Shown piece after piece: positions 25,106-32,081 of a stretch of DNA of 32,081 nt (position 1 is the first letter of the stretch; the number at the start of each line of letters is the position of its first letter). The notes below the pieces were generated by a model. The model had not been told where the DNA came from, made no database searches, and saw nothing but the letters and a program-made list of their open reading frames with translations. This DNA is from Spirochaetia bacterium. GTDB taxonomy: Bacteria > Spirochaetota > Spirochaetia > DAHUYW01. Made by a program: the position numbers and the translations under genes. Location of the stretch: NCBI GenBank assembly GCA_030041455.1, contig JASHNV010000190.1, positions 1 to 32,081 on the forward strand, read 5' to 3'.

Positions 25106-26461
25106 CTACTTCCTTTTCCGTTCCAAGTCCAGAAAGTTGATTTTCTCGCCCTTCGTGATCACCGCGTTCGCGATGAGAAGGTCGAGGACCTTTCTGTCGG
25201 AGATCCGGTGCTCGATGTAATGGGAGAGGTTGATTTTCTTCAGCTGCTCGCGGAACGCCTCGACGCCCACGCCCGCACGCTCGGCCTCGATCGCGTACTC
25301 CCTCTCGAGGTCCTCGGGGGAGACCTCGATCTTTTCCAGCTCGACGATCTTGTCGATGATCAGGTGAATCTTGATGCTTCGCAGGATCCCCGGAGTCCAT
25401 TCTTCGAAGAGCTTCTCGCGGCTCGTGCCCTGGTCGTCGAGGATCCGCCTCATGTGGGCGTCGTTCGTGCGGTTTTGCGCCACGAGGCTTTCCCAGTCGT
25501 CCTTGAGCCTGTCTTCCACCATGGAGGCGGGCAGGTCGATCTCCGTCTTCGCGACGAGGATGTCCATCATCGAGGCCACCGCGCCGTCGCGGAGAAGAGA
25601 GGCAAGCCGCTCCCCGAGCTTCGTCCGGATGTCGGCCCTCAAGTCGTCAAGCGTCTTGAACTTGTCGTTCACGTCCTGGGCGAACTCGTCGTCGAGCTTC
25701 GGGAGCTCCTTCGCCTTTATCGCGGTGACCTTCACCTTGACCGTAACGTTCCTGCCCGCGACTTCGGGGAACTCGAAGTCCGCGGGAAAGCTCTTGACGA
25801 CGGTTCGCTCCTCGTTCTTCTTCATCCCGACCACGTCGTCGTCGAACTTGAACAGGTTGTAGCCCGAGCCGACGGCGAACACGAAGTCCTGGCGCCGCGT
25901 CCCGCTCTTCTCGCGGCCTTCTTCGTCCAACTCGACGTAGTCCACGGTGATGACGTCGCCCTTCTCGACGGAGCCGCCCTCTTTCTTCTCCACGACGATC
26001 GCGTTCCGATCCCTGACGGCATCCAGCTCGCGTTGCTCGTCCTCCTCGCCGATCTTCACGTCCGGCTCGGAGATCTCGAGCCCCTTGTAGCCGTCGACCG
26101 TGAACTCGGGAAAGGTGTCGTAGGTGACCGTGAAGGTGAAATCCTTCCCGAGCTCGATCTTGGGCTCCTCCTTCAGCTTGGGAACCGCGTAGGCGAGGGG
26201 CGGTTTCTCCACGGTTTCGAACGCCTCTTCGAGGCTAAGCTCGAGGAGCTTGGCCGAAGCCTCCTCGATAAGGCTTTCGCCGAATTTCTGAATGAGGATC
26301 GTCGCGGGCACCTTGCCTCGCCTGAAGCCGGGCACGGTCAGGGTGCGGGTGTACTTGTTGACGAGCTCGTCGTACTCCCTGCGCGCCGAGTCCTTCCCCA
26401 CGGTAACGGTCAGCTCAACGGCAGAGTGCTCAAGCGACCTGACTTCTTTGCTCGCAATCAT
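25106..26461 (-). CDS. tig: Trigger factor, ribosome-associated chaperone
   Basis: A 451-residue chaperone that greets nascent chains at the ribosome exit. The ribosome-binding signature GFRRGKVP occupies residues 45-52. The central FKBP-like prolyl isomerase domain spans about 155-240 (GDVITVDYVELDEEG, later FVFAVGSGYNLFKFDDDVVG), and a helical C-terminal chaperone domain follows. The ATG at 26461 follows AAGGAAAG. It is the first gene of the tig-clpP-clpX-lon quality-control operon. A terminator and possible leader RNA lie 120 bases upstream, so operon expression may depend on read-through. Confidence 0.95.
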   Translation of the reverse strand: MIASKEVRSLEHSAVELTVTVGKDSARREYDELVNKYTRTLTVPGFRRGKVPATILIQKFGESLIEEASAKLLELSLEEAFETVEKPPLAYAVPKLKEEPKIELGKDFTFTVTYDTFPEFTVDGYKGLEISEPDVKIGEEDEQRELDAVRDRNAIVVEKKEGGSVEKGDVITVDYVELDEEGREKSGTRRQDFVFAVGSGYNLFKFDDDVVGMKKNEERTVVKSFPADFEFPEVAGRNVTVKVKVTAIKAKELPKLDDEFAQDVNDKFKTLDDLRADIRTKLGERLASLLRDGAVASMMDILVAKTEIDLPASMVEDRLKDDWESLVAQNRTNDAHMRRILDDQGTSREKLFEEWTPGILRSIKIHLIIDKIVELEKIEVSPEDLEREYAIEAERAGVGVEAFREQLKKINLSHYIEHRISDRKVLDLLIANAVITKGEKINFLDLERKRK

Positions 26462-26580
26462 CGGTATTCTTTCCTTAGTATGAAGATGTGGCGGTCTCGC
26501 GGCGCGAAGCGCGCGTTCCGTGCCGGTAGCCGCTTTTGGGGCGCGACGCGGAGCCCATGCCGGCGGGGAGGAAGCCCGAT

Positions 26581-26614
26581 AAAAAAAAAGCGACCCGCCA
26601 ACGCTCGGATCGCT
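26581..26614 (-). terminator. Intrinsic terminator in front of tig
   Basis: On the minus strand AGCGATCCG pairs with CGGGTCGCT (9 pairs, one G-U) around an 8-base loop, and a run of 8-9 T follows. It lies 120 bases upstream of the tig start and after no recognisable gene, so it ends a short transcript from the promoter at 26714-26742. Confidence 0.85.
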
Positions 26615-26707
26615 CTCGCTCGAGCGACAGGCAGGATCTTAAGCCCGCGACGTCCGCCCTCTGGAGGATGGGGGATCCTCCGCTTCCGATCGGTCCCCGC
26701 ATCGACG
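26581..26707 (-). ncRNA. Structured leader or small RNA upstream of tig
   Basis: A promoter (26714-26742) and a strong intrinsic terminator (26581-26614) bracket about 125 nt with no convincing gene. The RNA would hold a perfect 7-bp hairpin GGAGGAT-CCCCC-ATCCTCC (arms 26663-26669 and 26675-26681) and then TCGCT (26627-26623), which can pair with AGCGA of the terminator's 5' arm. That is the layout of an attenuator with an alternative antiterminator. It matches no RNA family I know (not SRP RNA, 6S or tmRNA by eye). It could equally be a stand-alone small RNA. Confidence 0.45.
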
Positions 26708-26713
26708 CCCTCC

Positions 26714-26742
26714 AATGTAGCACACCTGGGGGATTAGTTCAA
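26714..26742 (-). promoter_or_regulatory. Candidate promoter of the tig leader RNA
   Basis: On the minus strand TTGAAC (26742-26737) and TACATT (26719-26714) are exactly 17 bases apart. The predicted start is near 26707, about 125 bases before the terminator's T-run and about 245 before the tig ATG. Confidence 0.5.
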
Positions 26743-26819
26743 CACGCGCGTAGCCGCCGATCCCGGCCGGGGCCGGGACGCGCACGCGATTGACGGGCGC
26801 TTTCTCGATGCCGGGAGCT

Positions 26820-27536
26820 CTACGCGAGCCTCCTGATCCGCACCTCGATCCCTGCTATCCCCTTCATGAGCTCGGTCAGCTCGGACACGTCGGTCGAGCC
26901 GAAATGGTAGGGGTAGAGGATCCTCGGCTTGATGCTCTTGGCGGCCGACGCGACCTGCCGGGGCGCCATGGTGTAGGGCAGGTTCATCGGGAGAAAGGCG
27001 ATGTCGACGTTCGAAAGCGCGCGCATCTCGGGCGTCTCTTCGGTATCGCCCGCGACGTAGACCCGCTTGCCGCCGATCGCGATCAGGTAGCCGTTGTGCT
27101 CTCCCTTGGGATGAAAACGGAGCCGATCGGCCGTCGTGTTGTAGGCCGGCACCGCCGTCACGTCGACGCCTTTCACGCGGACGCTGTCGCCGTTTTTCAA
27201 GATTCGCGCGCCGCCGACCTTGCTTCCGACCGCGCCGTTCGCGACGACCTCCGTGCCGGGACTCGTCGCCTGCTCGATCGCCTTCATATCGAAATGATCC
27301 GGATGCTCGTGGGTTATGAGGATGACATCGGCCTTCGGCATCCGGGAATAGTCAGCGTACGCGCCGACCGGGTCGATGTGGACGACGAGACCGGCATGCT
27401 CCATCATGAGCGTCGCGTGGCCGAGAAACGTAATGCGAAGCTCCCCCTTGTCCGCGGCAAACGAGTCCGACTCGTGCGAGCTCTCGCTCCCGCCGGGAAC
27501 GGCCGCGGCGACACTGATCATCGCTCCAATATTCAT
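26820..27536 (-). CDS. Metallo-beta-lactamase-fold metal-dependent hydrolase (UlaG-like)
   Basis: A 238-residue metal hydrolase. The metal-binding motif HEHPDH occupies residues 76-81 (H76, H78, D80, H81), and further ligands are in YVAGDTEETPEM and YPYHFG near the end. The start of the fold is LRITFLGHATLMMEH. This subgroup (UPF0173/UlaG-like) includes lactonases and phosphodiesterases; the substrate cannot be named. The first 25 residues are hydrophobic and small (MNIGAMISVAAAVPGG), perhaps a poor signal peptide. GGAGGG precedes ATG 27536. A divergent VOC gene shares its upstream region. Confidence 0.88.
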   Translation of the reverse strand: MNIGAMISVAAAVPGGSESSHESDSFAADKGELRITFLGHATLMMEHAGLVVHIDPVGAYADYSRMPKADVILITHEHPDHFDMKAIEQATSPGTEVVANGAVGSKVGGARILKNGDSVRVKGVDVTAVPAYNTTADRLRFHPKGEHNGYLIAIGGKRVYVAGDTEETPEMRALSNVDIAFLPMNLPYTMAPRQVASAAKSIKPRILYPYHFGSTDVSELTELMKGIAGIEVRIRRLA

Positions 27537-27584
27537 ATTTTTCCCTCCGGTGCAACGCGCGGGCGCTCGGCCCGGCGCGGCTCC

Positions 27585-27613
27585 ACCATAGCGCGCGCCG
27601 CGCCGTTTGACAA
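27585..27613 (-). promoter_or_regulatory. Candidate promoter of the metal-dependent hydrolase
   Basis: On the minus strand TTGTCA (27613-27608) is followed after 17 bases by TATGGT (27590-27585). The start would be near 27578, giving a leader of about 40 bases containing GGAGGG. Confidence 0.5.
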
Positions 27614-27714
27614 CGAACGGAATCGAGGGGAGAGAGTCGTCGTCGAGCGCGATAGAGCGGCTCGGAGTCGCGGCGAGCCTCGTGAGCGGCAGGAAGGCGC
27701 ACGCCGCGGGCTCG

Positions 27715-27743
27715 TTGACGGGGAATACCGTCCGGTATATCAT
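27715..27743 (+). promoter_or_regulatory. Candidate promoter of the VOC-family gene
   Basis: TTGACG (27715-27720) is followed 17 bases later by TATCAT (27738-27743), or 15 bases later by TATATC (27736-27741). Transcription would start about 8-10 bases before the ATG at 27759, so the message would be nearly leaderless. Confidence 0.5.
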
Positions 27744-27758
27744 GCGAGGCACGCCGCG

Positions 27759-28145
27759 ATGAAGGTTGACCGCCTCGACCATCTCGTACTGACCGTTTCG
27801 GATCTCGATGCCACCTGCGAGTTTTACACCCGAGCGCTCGGTTTCGAGTCCGTGACCTTCGGAAACGGTCGTATCGCCCTCGCCTTCGGATCGCAGAAAA
27901 TCAACCTCCACGCGCATGGCCGGGAGATCGAGCCGAAAGCCCACGCGCCGACTCCGGGCTCCGCCGATCTCTGCTTTCTCACCTCCGTGCCGCTTCCCGA
28001 CGTCATGAGCCATCTCCTTGCCTGCGGGATCCGGATCGAGGAGGGGCCGGTGCGCCGGACTGGCGCGACAGGGCCGATCCTTTCGCTCTACGTTCGCGAT
28101 CCCGACGGGAACCTCATCGAGGTCTCGAACCCGCTCGCGGAATGA
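27759..28145 (+). CDS. VOC-family (glyoxalase-like) protein
   Basis: A 128-residue vicinal-oxygen-chelate protein made of two beta-alpha-beta-beta-beta repeats. The opening VDRLDHLVLTVSDLDATCEFY holds the first metal ligand (H7); the last strand YVRDPDGNLIEVSNP holds the closing Glu ligand. INLHAHG in the middle supplies another likely ligand His. Families with this length include lactoylglutathione lyase-like enzymes, dioxygenases and antibiotic-modifying proteins, so the reaction is open. The only ribosome site is GAGG about 10 bases upstream, and the promoter is very close. Confidence 0.88.
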   Translation: MKVDRLDHLVLTVSDLDATCEFYTRALGFESVTFGNGRIALAFGSQKINLHAHGREIEPKAHAPTPGSADLCFLTSVPLPDVMSHLLACGIRIEEGPVRRTGATGPILSLYVRDPDGNLIEVSNPLAE

Positions 28146-28247
28146 TCCGGCCCGACCTCTCCCGGGGCCGGAGCGATCGCGGTCGATCATCGCGGGAATG
28201 AGAGGGCCCGACGGGGTTCCGGAAGGCGGGGAGGCGAAGCGCCGCCG

Positions 28248-28568
28248 TCAGAGCTTGCGAGTCTTAACGGCCGTCCCGTAGGCGCAGATCTCGGTCCAGT
28301 TCGGGCCCATCTCCGAGGTGTCGAAGCGCATCGCCACGACCGCGTCGGCGCCCTTCGCCGCCGCGGTCTCGCTCATCCGCTCCATGACCTCGTTCCGGCT
28401 GACGACGAGATTCTTGGTCATTCCCCTGAGCTCGCCGCCCGCGATGGACTTGAACGCGGCGCCGAGCTGGGAGCCGATGTTCCTGCTTCGGACCGTGAGC
28501 CCGAACACTTCACCGAGCACCTCGGTGATTTGGTAGCCCGGAATGTCGTTCATCGTCGAAATGAGCAT
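28248..28568 (-). CDS. YbjQ/UPF0145-family protein
   Basis: A 106-residue protein of the UPF0145 (YbjQ) family, sometimes called a heavy-metal-binding domain. Family features are the opening STMNDIPGYQITEVLGEVFG, the central TVRSRNIGSQLGAAFKSIAGGELRGMTKNLV, and the ending AVVAMRFDTSEMGP with YGTAVKTRKL. Members form a ring-like pentamer; the cellular role is unknown. The ATG at 28568 follows AAGGAGGAG. A stable hairpin sits just before that ribosome site. Confidence 0.9.
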   Translation of the reverse strand: MLISTMNDIPGYQITEVLGEVFGLTVRSRNIGSQLGAAFKSIAGGELRGMTKNLVVSRNEVMERMSETAAAKGADAVVAMRFDTSEMGPNWTEICAYGTAVKTRKL

Positions 28569-28581
28569 CGTGCTCCTCCTT

Positions 28582-28601
28582 GATCCCGGATCCCCGGGAT
28601 C
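28582..28601. promoter_or_regulatory. Hairpin just upstream of the YbjQ-like gene
   Basis: GATCCCGG (28582-28589) pairs perfectly with CCGGGATC (28594-28601) around ATCC. In the minus-strand message it ends immediately before the AAGGAGGAG ribosome site of the YbjQ-like gene, so it could affect translation or mRNA stability. On the plus strand it is followed by GTCTTTTG, only a weak terminator tail. Confidence 0.5.
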
Positions 28602-28777
28602 GTCTTTTGCTTCCTTCGGGCGCGCCTCCGGCGCAACGAGCCGCGACCTACGCCGCGGGCAAGTCCGGCGTGAGACGGGGCACGTTCCGGAGGGACCGCC
28701 TGCAGCCCGAGATCGCGCGCTTCATTCGCCCTTTTCGGGCGCTCGCGTCGCGCTCATCCCGCCCGGGAGCCTCCTCC

Positions 28778-29752
28778 TCACGTCAGGGACCTCCGCGCGG
28801 GAAACCGCGCGTCGAGCCACGTCGAGACGATGCCGAGGAGCTCGGCGTCCAGGGGCTCCCCAGACTGCAGCCGGTAGAGCCTCAGGAGCCCCGCCATGCC
28901 GGCCGGCCCGGTCGTCCGGCGTAGGACGTGGGTCATGTTCGGGAGCACGCGCCATTCGGCGGGCCCCGCCACGGTCTCGGCGATCAGCCGGGCATGCTCG
29001 GGAAGAACTTGCGCGTCTTTGGCGCCGCTGATCGCGAGCGTCGGGCAGCGGACCCCGGGAAGGTCGAGGGCGACATCGTAGGCAAAGTGCTCTCGAAGCC
29101 ATTTTGCGTTCACCTTGAACACCGAGACCCGGATCCAGGGGCGGTCGGAGGCCAGGATCCGAGCGATGACGGCGTCGGACCTCCGCCTCTGGCGCTCGAC
29201 GACCCGCAGCGCCCGAAGCAGGGCGCCCTTGATGCCGGCGAGTCTGCCGAAATCCTCGGCCGCGCGCTTCCGCTGCCGCGTGACCGTGACGGCGAGCGAC
29301 TCGCACGGGCCGGCGAGCAGGATGAGGCCTTCGACGGACCGGCGGGCGTTCACCGCAGGCGCGACGATGCAACCCTCGCTGTGACCGAGAAGGATGACGG
29401 GATTCCGCGAAAAACGTCTCCGAAGGAGCTCGACCGCCGTCTCGGCGTCGTCGACAAGATCCCAGAACCCTGTCGTGAAGCGCTCTCTTCGACTCCGACC
29501 GGTGCCGCGCTTGTCGTAGCGCAGCGTGACGAAACCCTGGACGCCCAGAGCGCGCGCGAGGTCGCGGGAGATGTTCATTCGCAGCAGCGAGGTATTCCCG
29601 TCGCGGTCGAGCGGTCCGCTCCCCGGAAGGATCAGGACGGAGCCGCGCGAGCCCGGCAGGCCGGGAACGGCGAGCGTTCCTTCAAGCGGCCCGGCCGAGC
29701 TTTCGAGGGTGACCGCCTCTTCGTGAATGGATTCCCGTTCCGTCGAGCCCAC
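28778..29752 (-). CDS. Alpha/beta hydrolase
   Basis: A 324-residue serine hydrolase. The nucleophile is S125 in LLGHSEGCIVAP; the oxyanion region is VLILPGSGPLDRDG, and the RYDKRGTGRS segment is typical of this subgroup. The acid is probably the Asp in ISGAKDAQVLP and the base the His in NMTHVLRR. It resembles cytoplasmic esterases and peptidases of the hydrolase_4 type; the substrate is not known. The GTG start at 29752 directly follows the regulator stop (TGAGTG) with AGGAGGG upstream, so it forms a two-gene operon with the regulator, which probably controls it. Confidence 0.88.
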   Translation of the reverse strand: MGSTERESIHEEAVTLESSAGPLEGTLAVPGLPGSRGSVLILPGSGPLDRDGNTSLLRMNISRDLARALGVQGFVTLRYDKRGTGRSRRERFTTGFWDLVDDAETAVELLRRRFSRNPVILLGHSEGCIVAPAVNARRSVEGLILLAGPCESLAVTVTRQRKRAAEDFGRLAGIKGALLRALRVVERQRRRSDAVIARILASDRPWIRVSVFKVNAKWLREHFAYDVALDLPGVRCPTLAISGAKDAQVLPEHARLIAETVAGPAEWRVLPNMTHVLRRTTGPAGMAGLLRLYRLQSGEPLDAELLGIVSTWLDARFPARRSLT

Positions 29753-30328
29753 TCAATCCCTCCTCGCTCTGCCGCTTGCGGATCGCTTCCGGCGGCCGAT
29801 CGAGGACTCCGGAACGACGATGGTGCTGACCGTGAACTGCCGCCTCCCCGGCCCCGGTCGCTGGGCCAGCGCTCTCGTAACCGGGCCGACGAGCGCGGCT
29901 CCGAGCCGTTCGAGCTCCCTGTCGTCCAGGTAGAGAGTCGCCTGTCGGTAGCCCGCTCCGTCTGCCGCGAGATCCAGCCCGCTCTGGTCGAGATACCGTT
30001 CGAAGCCTCCGATCACCGACGCAATGAAGGCCATGAACATGCGCAGGTGGTCGTCGCGGGAAAGCGGGCGGAGATCCTCCCGGGTGATGGCGATGTTCTC
30101 CCGCGCGACGGTGTACACCCGCTCGATCGCGCCGCGCACCCGCTTCTCGTCGACGACGGAGATGATGCCGCCCCGCCACAGCAGGCCCACATGCCGGTAC
30201 AGCGTGGCGGGTGGGACGTCGGCGATCGACTTCGCAACCTCGCGCGTGGTCAGCTTCCGACCGAACAGGATCTGGATGACGCGCATCCGGACCGGATGCA
30301 GGATCAAATCGATCTTTGATGTCATCAT
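29753..30328 (-). CDS. ArsR-like winged-helix transcriptional regulator
   Basis: A 191-residue DNA-binding protein. Residues about 5-75 form a winged helix (IDLILHPVRMRVIQILFGRK, then the recognition helix PATLYRHVGLLWRGGII and wing VRGAIERVYTV). The rest is a helical domain (HLRMFMAFIASVIGGFERYL) of the kind paired with helix-turn-helix domains in ArsR/YtcD-like regulators. No metal-binding cysteines are visible. The first of two adjacent ATGs (30328, 30325) is used; the ribosome site is poor. The alpha/beta hydrolase starts at its stop codon. An inverted repeat overlapping its own promoter suggests autoregulation. Confidence 0.82.
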   Translation of the reverse strand: MMTSKIDLILHPVRMRVIQILFGRKLTTREVAKSIADVPPATLYRHVGLLWRGGIISVVDEKRVRGAIERVYTVARENIAITREDLRPLSRDDHLRMFMAFIASVIGGFERYLDQSGLDLAADGAGYRQATLYLDDRELERLGAALVGPVTRALAQRPGPGRRQFTVSTIVVPESSIGRRKRSASGRARRD

Positions 30329-30342
30329 CTTCGACCATTCGC

Positions 30343-30388
30343 TATCAATATTAAGAATGATAATGATCCCGTTCTTAGTCCTCGTCAA
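30343..30388 (-). promoter_or_regulatory. Candidate promoter and operator of the ArsR-like regulator
   Basis: On the minus strand TTGACG (30388-30383) and CATTAT (30365-30360) are 17 bases apart. A short inverted repeat TATCA...TGATA (30343-30347 and 30358-30362) overlaps the -10 box and the transcription start. This is where a repressor such as the encoded protein would block its own expression. Confidence 0.4.
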
Positions 30389-30801
30389 GGTCGACAAGGA
30401 CGAGCGGCGGACGCGATTCGGCGCCATCGATGGCGGCCCCGCTCGTCGACGGAACGGTCCGGGACGCGGTGGCGACCGTCAGGCTCCCACGGAAGACCGA
30501 TCTCCTCCATCCGAGGAGATCGAGGGAGCCCCGCCGGCCTCGGTGGGGCCGCCGTCGATGGCGGCTCGCCTTTCTCGCCGTATCTCGGATACTTCGCCCG
30601 CCGAAGCGGTCGCTACGGCTCTTCGCCGAGGGGAAGGCTCTTCGGTCATTTCATTCGCGCGGATCGCCCGACGCATGCCGCGAGCGATTCGAGGTTGATT
30701 TTCTTCGAGCGGTGCTTGAAACTTACCGGAGACTGCCATGGCCCGACAGCTGAGCCTGCGGCAGCCACTTAGTCCCTCCGAAGGGAATGGAGGAGCCGAC
30801 G
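30389..30801. other. Gene-free stretch between regulator and decarboxylase-like gene
   Basis: About 410 bases between two divergent genes. I see no gene with a good start or motif; open frames on the plus strand are Arg/Pro-rich shadows. No strong plus-strand promoter for the next gene was found, though TTGATT near 30696 could be a -35 box. Confidence 0.35.
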
Positions 30802-31287
30802 ATGCACGAGCGACCGAATTGGACCGAGATCAATCCGGAGGCGTACAAGGGATTCAGGGCCGCCGCGGCGAGCACGGGAACGCTCGACAAGACGGTCAAG
30901 CACCTCGTCGAGGTGCGGGTATCCGAGATGAACGGATGCGCTTTCTGCCTCGCCATGCACACGCGCGAGGCGCGCGAGAACGGCGAGAGCCAGCGGAGGC
31001 TCGATTGCCTTGCCGGATGGCGGGACTTCCCGTCGTTCACCGACAAGGAGCGCGCAGCGCTCGAGTGGGCGGAGGCGTTGACCCGCATCGCCGAGACCCA
31101 CGCGCCCGACGACGTCTACGCGCGGCTCCAGGCGTGCTTCAGCGAGCGCGAGATTGTCGATCTGACCGTGACGATCACGGTGATAACACCGTTGACTCTT
31201 TGTGGAACTCTACAGTATAGTATACGGCAACAGCGAGAGGTTGTCAAATGCAGAAAATGGGTATCTATCTTCGGGTTTCCACGTTAG
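30802..31287 (+). pseudogene. Carboxymuconolactone decarboxylase/AhpD-like gene, 3' end replaced by a mobile element
   Basis: The frame gives a 161-residue product. Residues 1 to about 127 are a normal member of the carboxymuconolactone decarboxylase/AhpD family: the active-site pattern E42, C46, C49, H53 in SEMNGCAFCLAMH is intact, as are KTVKHLVEVRV and FTDKERAALEWAEALT. These proteins are thiol peroxidase partners or decarboxylases. After DLTVTITVI the family sequence normally continues as an Asn-x-Trp-Asn-Arg segment; here it changes to unrelated residues rich in Gln, Arg and Cys, with AT-richer codons, from about base 31183. A serine recombinase gene begins 65 bases later, so the gene was cut by that element. 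The ATG at 30802 follows GGAGGAG; ATG 30787 is less likely. Confidence 0.75.
31192..31221 (+). promoter_or_regulatory. Candidate promoter of the serine recombinase
   Basis: TTGACT (31192-31197) and TATAGT (31216-31221) are 18 bases apart, within the element's left end. A second A/T box TATACG follows at 31221-31226. Transcription would begin near 31228, about 20 bases before the recombinase ATG with its GAGAGG ribosome site. Confidence 0.5.
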
Positions 31288-32081
31288 GACAGCTCAAAAA
31301 CACGTCATTACCGGACCAACAACGGGAAGGGGAAGCGTTTGCACGTTCTAAGGGCTATATCCCGATTATCTACGCCGATGAAGGGGTATCCGGGGCGAAA
31401 GACCGGGCAGGGTATGACCGACTTCTCAGTGATATAGAGGAAAGTAGGATTGTCGCGGTATGGACCCTTGCGGTAGACCGCACGACACGCGAGATGAGCT
31501 ACATTCTTGAGCTGATTGCCGTCATTCGGAAAAAGAAAATACCGTTCTATTCGGGCGATATCCTCTATAATCTTGACGACGCTGTTCAAAAACTCTCCGT
31601 CCAAATGCAAGCGGCCATTGCCGAGTTTGAACTTGAGAAAATTCGAGAGCGCTTGATTCGCGGTCGCATAAGCCGGGCAAACAATGGTGAGCGAAGGAAC
31701 CACGGACTGTATGGCTACGACTTTGTCCATACGCCGGACGGCAAGTATCTTCCGGTCCTGAACGAGAAGGAAGTAGAGACAATACGTTTAGTATATCAAT
31801 TATATCAAAAAGGTCTAAGTTTCCTGAAAATCGCTCGGTATCTGAATGACCACGGTATTCCGACAAAGCGCGCCCCAAACGGAACATGGCATCCGTCCCA
31901 AATCAGCAACATCTTCGCAACCCCGGAATATGGCGGAAAAGCGTGGAACTGGAATAGGACCGAACTCCTCGATAGCAAATACCACGAAGCAATTATCGAC
32001 TACGAGACGTGGCAAAGTGTCCAAAAGAATGTTTGGCGTATTGCGGCGGAACGGAATCGCGGAGGAATCAAGGCAACCGAG
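31248..32081 (+). CDS. Serine recombinase (resolvase plus Recombinase domain), N-terminal part
   Basis: The first 278 residues of a site-specific recombinase, open to the end of the window. The catalytic resolvase domain shows R9 and the nucleophile S11 in YLRVSTLGQ, D77, R78 and R81 in VDRTTR, and the long helix FELEKIRERLIRGR. The DNA-binding Recombinase domain follows (about 165-260) with HGLYGYDF, LVYQLYQKGLSFLKIARYLNDHGIPT and SQISNIFATPEYGGKAW. Such proteins integrate phages, transposons or SCC/ICE-like elements at specific sites. GAGAGG lies 7 bases before ATG 31248. Codon usage is more A/T-rich than the genes to the left. The rest of the gene and element lie to the right of the window. 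Confidence 0.93.
   Translation, partial: MQKMGIYLRVSTLGQLKNTSLPDQQREGEAFARSKGYIPIIYADEGVSGAKDRAGYDRLLSDIEESRIVAVWTLAVDRTTREMSYILELIAVIRKKKIPFYSGDILYNLDDAVQKLSVQMQAAIAEFELEKIRERLIRGRISRANNGERRNHGLYGYDFVHTPDGKYLPVLNEKEVETIRLVYQLYQKGLSFLKIARYLNDHGIPTKRAPNGTWHPSQISNIFATPEYGGKAWNWNRTELLDSKYHEAIIDYETWQSVQKNVWRIAAERNRGGIKATE

Noticed and set aside
26581-26707. SRP, 6S or tmRNA identity for the RNA before tig
   Set aside because: The conserved SRP core and tmRNA tag/tRNA-like ends are not present, and it is too short for 6S RNA.
24263-26737. An 824-codon open frame on the plus strand
   Set aside because: Antisense shadow of clpX, clpP and tig.
1-32081. CRISPR array
   Set aside because: No regularly spaced direct repeats of 24-40 bases were seen anywhere in the window.

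Overview
The window looks like a GC-rich bacterial chromosome. Its proteins are clearly bacterial (Clp/Lon proteases, trigger factor, ornithine carbamoyltransferase, a methyl-accepting chemotaxis protein). The most likely host is a high-GC spirochaete or a relative. I infer this only from the overall style of the proteins, notably an odd sigma-like protein fused in operon to rdgB, and it is not proven.

The window falls into three parts. Part A (1-12714) is accessory and mostly on the plus strand. It opens with the tail of a sugar-binding protein gene, an intrinsic terminator and a transmembrane chemotaxis receptor. Next comes a small defence-like cluster: a primase-helicase of the TOTE conflict type, followed by two MNT nucleotidyltransferases and a HEPN protein. 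A gene-free stretch then carries what may be the 3' end of a decayed group II intron. After it lies a complete sugar locus: a divergent ROK repressor, binding protein, permease, single-domain ATPase, ketose 3-epimerase and FrcK-like kinase. The layout is that of frcRBCAK fructose loci with an epimerase added, so a ketose, possibly a rare one such as psicose or tagatose, is imported, epimerised and phosphorylated. Part A ends in a truncated gene abutting the 3' end of a tRNA-Leu(GAG), a classic island boundary.

Part B (12715-30328) reads almost entirely on the minus strand and is housekeeping in character: tRNA-Leu, pepF, a sigma-like protein with rdgB, an NrnA-like DHH phosphoesterase, an M24 peptidase, a small secreted protein, argF, and the tightly overlapping protein quality-control operon tig-clpP-clpX-lon. 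Upstream of tig sit a promoter, about 125 nt of structured RNA and a strong intrinsic terminator, which could be an attenuated leader or a small RNA. Beyond it are a metallo-beta-lactamase-fold hydrolase, a VOC protein, a YbjQ-like protein, and an alpha/beta hydrolase coupled to an ArsR-like regulator.

Part C (30802-32081) is a carboxymuconolactone decarboxylase/AhpD-like gene whose 3' end is replaced by the left end of a mobile element. That element's serine recombinase gene runs off the window.
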